Positions 60,881 to 64,000 of a stretch of DNA of 64,000 bases are shown piece after piece. This DNA is from Rheinheimera sp. Its GTDB lineage: Bacteria > Pseudomonadota > Gammaproteobacteria > Enterobacterales > Alteromonadaceae. The notes beneath the pieces are model-generated. The model was not told the DNA's origin. It was given only the letters and a program-made list of their open reading frames with translations, and ran no database searches. Made by a program: the position numbers and the translations under genes. Each line of letters begins with the position of its first letter. Positions within the stretch are counted from its first letter, which is position 1. The stretch covers positions 35,452 through 99,451 of the forward strand of contig DMYW01000061.1 in assembly GCA_003482455.1 (NCBI GenBank), read 5' to 3'.

Positions 60881-61966
60881 ATGTTTTTTTCAAATAAAAA
60901 TCGCGAGCAAATCGAGCAACTCGAACGTGAATTACGCCAACTCACGACCACACAGCAGCAAGAATTACAATCCCTCCAACAACGTCACAGCGCTGAGCAA
61001 GCTCAACTGCAACAACAATTAGCTACGTTGCAAGACCAAAGTCATGTCTGCGCCATCATGCTGCAGGGCGGCGAGATGCTCGGCAAAATTCGTGAAGACT
61101 TAGCACAAAATGCCCAGACCTTGTCCAGTGAAAAAGCCAGCTTACAATCCTTGGATAGTTTGTTTGTCGATACCAAGCAAGCCGTAACGAGCTTGATGAC
61201 GCGCGCTAGCCAAATTACCCGCGATGCCAGCGCTAGTGCGGCTATTACCGAGCAACTTGATCAATCGGCCGGCACCATTAGCCGGTTGATTTCTAGCATC
61301 CAAGAGATCTCTGACCAAACCAATTTGCTGGCGCTGAATGCAGCTATTGAAGCAGCGCGCGCCGGCGAAGCGGGGCGAGGTTTTGCGGTAGTTGCCGATG
61401 AGGTACGCCAACTAGCAAGTAAAGCACACCAAGCCAGCGATCAAATTGAGCAAACCATTCGACAAATCATTGAACAGGCAGCGCAAATTCGCAGTATGGT
61501 GCAACAAAGCCAACATAGCGCATTAGACGTTGCGAGTTCTTCCGAACAAATTGACCAGGTGGTCAACCGGGTAATTGACAGTTCTAGTCATATGCAACAA
61601 GTCATAGATGCATCAGCAACTGTCGCATTCTTAAACACAGTGAAACTTGACCATGCGGTCTGGAAACATTCAGTGTATCAGCTGATCCAAGCGGAGCGGT
61701 TTAACGACACTGTGAATGCGCACACCGAATGCCGCTTAGGTAAATGGTATTTTGAAGGTGAGGGGCGTGCTAAATACAGCCAACACCGCGCTTTTACCCA
61801 AATCGATGCACCGCACAAACTGGTCCACGAAGCAGGCCGTGCTGCGTTAAAACACGCCAGCGTCGGTGACAAAACAGCCATGGCGCAAGCGTTGCAACAA
61901 ATGGAACAAGCCAGTCAGTTAGTGACACAAGCCATTTCGGAGCTACAAACACAAGTGATTCGCTAG
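60881..61966 (+). CDS. Soluble chemoreceptor with intact CZB zinc-binding domain
   Basis: A 361-residue cytoplasmic chemoreceptor, paralogue of the gene before. N-terminal coiled coil, signalling tip EISDQTNLLALNAAIEAARA, then a CZB domain (about 255-330) with all ligands: His in KLDHAVWK, Cys in TECRLGKW and both His in PHKLVH. CZB domains sense zinc or hypochlorous acid through the reactive Cys. AAGGTG precedes the ATG. The two genes stand about 95 bases apart and may have separate leaders. Confidence 0.92.
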   Translation: MFFSNKNREQIEQLERELRQLTTTQQQELQSLQQRHSAEQAQLQQQLATLQDQSHVCAIMLQGGEMLGKIREDLAQNAQTLSSEKASLQSLDSLFVDTKQAVTSLMTRASQITRDASASAAITEQLDQSAGTISRLISSIQEISDQTNLLALNAAIEAARAGEAGRGFAVVADEVRQLASKAHQASDQIEQTIRQIIEQAAQIRSMVQQSQHSALDVASSSEQIDQVVNRVIDSSSHMQQVIDASATVAFLNTVKLDHAVWKHSVYQLIQAERFNDTVNAHTECRLGKWYFEGEGRAKYSQHRAFTQIDAPHKLVHEAGRAALKHASVGDKTAMAQALQQMEQASQLVTQAISELQTQVIR

Positions 61967-61980
61967 CGCCTTACCAACTA

Positions 61981-62014
61981 AAGCCAAGCAATACCTGATT
62001 GCTTGGCCTTTTTG
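61981..62014 (+). terminator. Intrinsic terminator after the CZB receptors
   Basis: GCCAAGCAAT and ATTGCTTGGC form a ten-base stem around ACCTG, followed by CTTTTTG. It lies about 15 bases after the stop and separates convergent genes. Confidence 0.85.
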
Positions 62015-62057
62015 TAGAGGGATATGTAAAAAGCCTTATCGACCCGTACCACTGCGC

Positions 62058-64000
62058 CTAACTGAGTGTCAGTTGCTGCAATTGCTTGGTCAAGTTCACC
62101 GCTTGTTGTTGTTGGGCTTTGGCCAGTTCCGCCAGTTCCGACATCGCTTGATCTGTGTCTGACGCTGAGTCACTAATTTCAGCCACCGCCGCGGCGATCT
62201 GCGCCGTCCGTTGTTGTTCGGCTTCACTGAGCACACGAGTTTGTTGCGATGCAGTTTCAATTCGCACCATAGCTTGACCAATCACAGTTAAAGCAGTGGC
62301 GGCATCTGTTGCGCTGTCCAAGCACAACTGCGCCGTGGTTTGCTCATGCGCTAAACCATCGTGGGCGGTTTTCACTGAGTTTGATAACCGATCAAGCATC
62401 TGTTGGATCTCACCCGTTGCCGCCTGCGTATTGGCCGATAGACGACGAACTTCATCAGCGACTACCGCAAAACCACGACCATGCTCGCCAGCACGCGCGG
62501 CTTCAATCGCGGCATTGAGCGCCAACAAATTCGTTTGTTCTGCGACACCACGAATAGTATCAAGCACTTGCATGATGTCCTTGGCCGCTTGGTCTAACGC
62601 GGACATGGACTGCGCCGATTCTTGCACTTGCGCCGCCAGCTGACTCATTTGTTCATTCATCCGTTTGACAATCGCAGCGCCAGTGGTCGCCGACTCGCCG
62701 GCCTCATCGATTTGTAGTTGTGCCGACTGCAACAGCTCGACCATTTGTTGAGTCGATTGCAAGGCGGCACGTGTTTCTTCGTTAAGCTGGCTGATCGCCG
62801 CTTTTTGTTGAAAGACCGAGGTTTTGCACTGCTCGCCAATGGTTTGCGATTGTGTTGCTGTCTCGTGATTGTGACTGACTTGTAGTTTTACATCAGATAA
62901 TAAGCCTTGCAGCGCAGCAAACAGCCGGTTCAACGCTTGTGCCATCAGTTTTAGTTCTTCGTCGCCTTGCACAGGGAATTGCTTATTCAGACGATAGTGG
63001 GTGGCCGAATCGAAGATTTGCTCGACCAGCCGTTCCAATGGCGCCGCAACTGTACGACCGATAAACACTGCAACCACGCTGCAGACGCAGGTCAATAGCA
63101 GCAGAACTAAGGCGCCGCTTAGCCACATCTGCTGGGTCAATTGGCTCAGGGGTTGATACAACTCTGTACTGGTTTGCTCTGTGACTAACACCAGCGCATG
63201 CTGCCCAAATGGCAATTGTTGCCAACGCTGGAAAACTTGCTGACCATCGCTATGTTCGATAGTGCGATGCCCAGAGGCTTTAGCGGGTAGTGGAGTATCT
63301 GTTTTGCTGACACCCGCCATACGCCCTTGTTGTACTAGCTGCGGATGTGCGCTGGCATATGCTTGTGGTTGCAGCAGAAACTCTCTTGGCTCAGTGACAT
63401 AGCTACCATCAAGATCAAGCAAGTAGCTATCACCGGTTTGTCCGAGCCCTAAACGTTGCCATTGTTGCTGACTGTTCATCAGCTCCGTCAGTCGCGCAAC
63501 GGGCAGGGCTGCCACCACAACGCCCGCGACTTGTTCGTTTAACGCAGAACGGACGGCACTGGCAATAAACACTTGCGGCTGCGTCGGATCAGCGGCGAAA
63601 AAGGTGGGTTTAGAGACAACCCATTGGCCAACGCCCCCTTGCAACGCTTGATTTACTGCACTGGCTAAAATCGAATTCTTAAAAGGTCCGTTTTGCAAAT
63701 TGGTGGCAAACGCAGGGGTTTTCCGCACCGAATACACCACAGCACGACTACTACTATCGACGACGAATAAGTCGCTGTAGCCATGCAAATCAGCTAATTG
63801 CTTGAAACTTTGGTGAAACCGTTTGTGTTGTTGGGCGTACACTGAGCCATCTGCCGCATCCACCAGCTGATCTTCACGACCGCGGGCTTGTTTGAGCAGA
63901 AATGTCGACTGCAATAATAACGTTTCGGTTGAACTTTGCTCAGCCCAACGACTTACCGCTGCAGCGTCCGCATAGGGTTGGCTAGGTAACCAGCTTTGCT
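62058..64000 (-). CDS. Membrane chemoreceptor with dCache-type sensor (5' end cut by window)
   Basis: The reading frame is open to the right edge, so the N-terminus, with the first membrane segment, is missing. The visible part has a large periplasmic sensor of dCache look (LFVVDSSSRAVVYSVRKTPAF, GVVVAALPVARLTELM, GDSYLLDLDGSYVTEPREFL), a membrane segment (LSGALVLLLLTCVCSVVAVFIG), a HAMP region and the signalling domain with tip GVAEQTNLLALNAAIEAARAGE. It ends QLTLS, without a CheR-binding pentapeptide. The ligand is unknown. A TTG at 63914 could be mistaken for its start. Confidence 0.9.
   Translation of the reverse strand, partial: QSWLPSQPYADAAAVSRWAEQSSTETLLLQSTFLLKQARGREDQLVDAADGSVYAQQHKRFHQSFKQLADLHGYSDLFVVDSSSRAVVYSVRKTPAFATNLQNGPFKNSILASAVNQALQGGVGQWVVSKPTFFAADPTQPQVFIASAVRSALNEQVAGVVVAALPVARLTELMNSQQQWQRLGLGQTGDSYLLDLDGSYVTEPREFLLQPQAYASAHPQLVQQGRMAGVSKTDTPLPAKASGHRTIEHSDGQQVFQRWQQLPFGQHALVLVTEQTSTELYQPLSQLTQQMWLSGALVLLLLTCVCSVVAVFIGRTVAAPLERLVEQIFDSATHYRLNKQFPVQGDEELKLMAQALNRLFAALQGLLSDVKLQVSHNHETATQSQTIGEQCKTSVFQQKAAISQLNEETRAALQSTQQMVELLQSAQLQIDEAGESATTGAAIVKRMNEQMSQLAAQVQESAQSMSALDQAAKDIMQVLDTIRGVAEQTNLLALNAAIEAARAGEHGRGFAVVADEVRRLSANTQAATGEIQQMLDRLSNSVKTAHDGLAHEQTTAQLCLDSATDAATALTVIGQAMVRIETASQQTRVLSEAEQQRTAQIAAAVAEISDSASDTDQAMSELAELAKAQQQQAVNLTKQLQQLTLS

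Noticed and set aside
63912..63914. TTG as the start of the last chemoreceptor
   Set aside because: The frame stays open to the window edge and the sensor's first membrane helix is missing, so the true start is outside.

Overview
The window looks like a chromosomal segment of a gammaproteobacterium of the Alteromonadales/Chromatiaceae type; the gene set and order suggest a Rheinheimera/Alishewanella/Arsukibacterium-like organism. This is inferred from the mix of rmf, fabA with a FabR-type operator, ubiUVT, HexR-linked Entner-Doudoroff genes, a DUF3466 protein and CZB chemoreceptors; no taxonomic marker gene is present. Nearly all genes are intact and tightly packed, often with ATGA-type overlaps and clear intrinsic terminators.

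Region 1 (1-5,950) serves anaerobic life. ubiU-ubiV and the divergent ubiT belong to O2-independent ubiquinone synthesis. nrdG-nrdD encode a class III ribonucleotide reductase behind a perfect FNR box, followed by a small protein of unknown function. Region 2 (6,088-8,870) is accessory: a tyrosine integrase, an excisionase-like protein, two small unknown genes (one a 42-residue membrane protein) and an AT-rich end that stops at a broken 3' half of an initiator tRNA. Behind it lies a tandem 133-bp repeat that carries the tRNA 3' end and an intrinsic terminator in every copy. Region 3 (9,151-10,182) is a single Gfo/Idh/MocA oxidoreductase.

Region 4 (10,464-30,415) is the most interesting part: about 20 kb, sixteen genes on one strand. 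It encodes three predicted c-type haem proteins, a Tat-exported DUF1501 protein, two small outer-membrane beta-barrels, a TlpA-like thioredoxin, a DUF4266 lipoprotein with a DUF3570 barrel, several TPR/coiled-coil periplasmic proteins, a TolQ/ExbB channel protein with two different ExbD proteins, and a proline-rich TonB/AgmX-like protein. The parts list recalls the Agl-Glt and Nfs machines of Myxococcus, combined here with haem proteins. I infer a proton-driven machine spanning the cell envelope whose job is unknown.

Region 5 (30,588-44,718) is mostly housekeeping: apbE, rlmL, a glutaredoxin-like gene, uup, a DUF3466 surface protein, rmf, fabA, a small possible DNA-binding protein, a two-domain PTPS-like protein, an M61 peptidase, hinT, a YciA-type thioesterase and a LytS/LytTR two-component pair. 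Region 6 (44,769-57,847) is sugar catabolism: pfkA, pykA, hexR and the zwf-pgl-edd-glk-eda operon, with identical HexR palindromes before pykA and zwf; two EamA transporters and a MocR-type regulator lie around it. Region 7 (57,922-64,000) has ybiT and three chemoreceptors, two of them soluble CZB paralogues; the third runs off the right edge.
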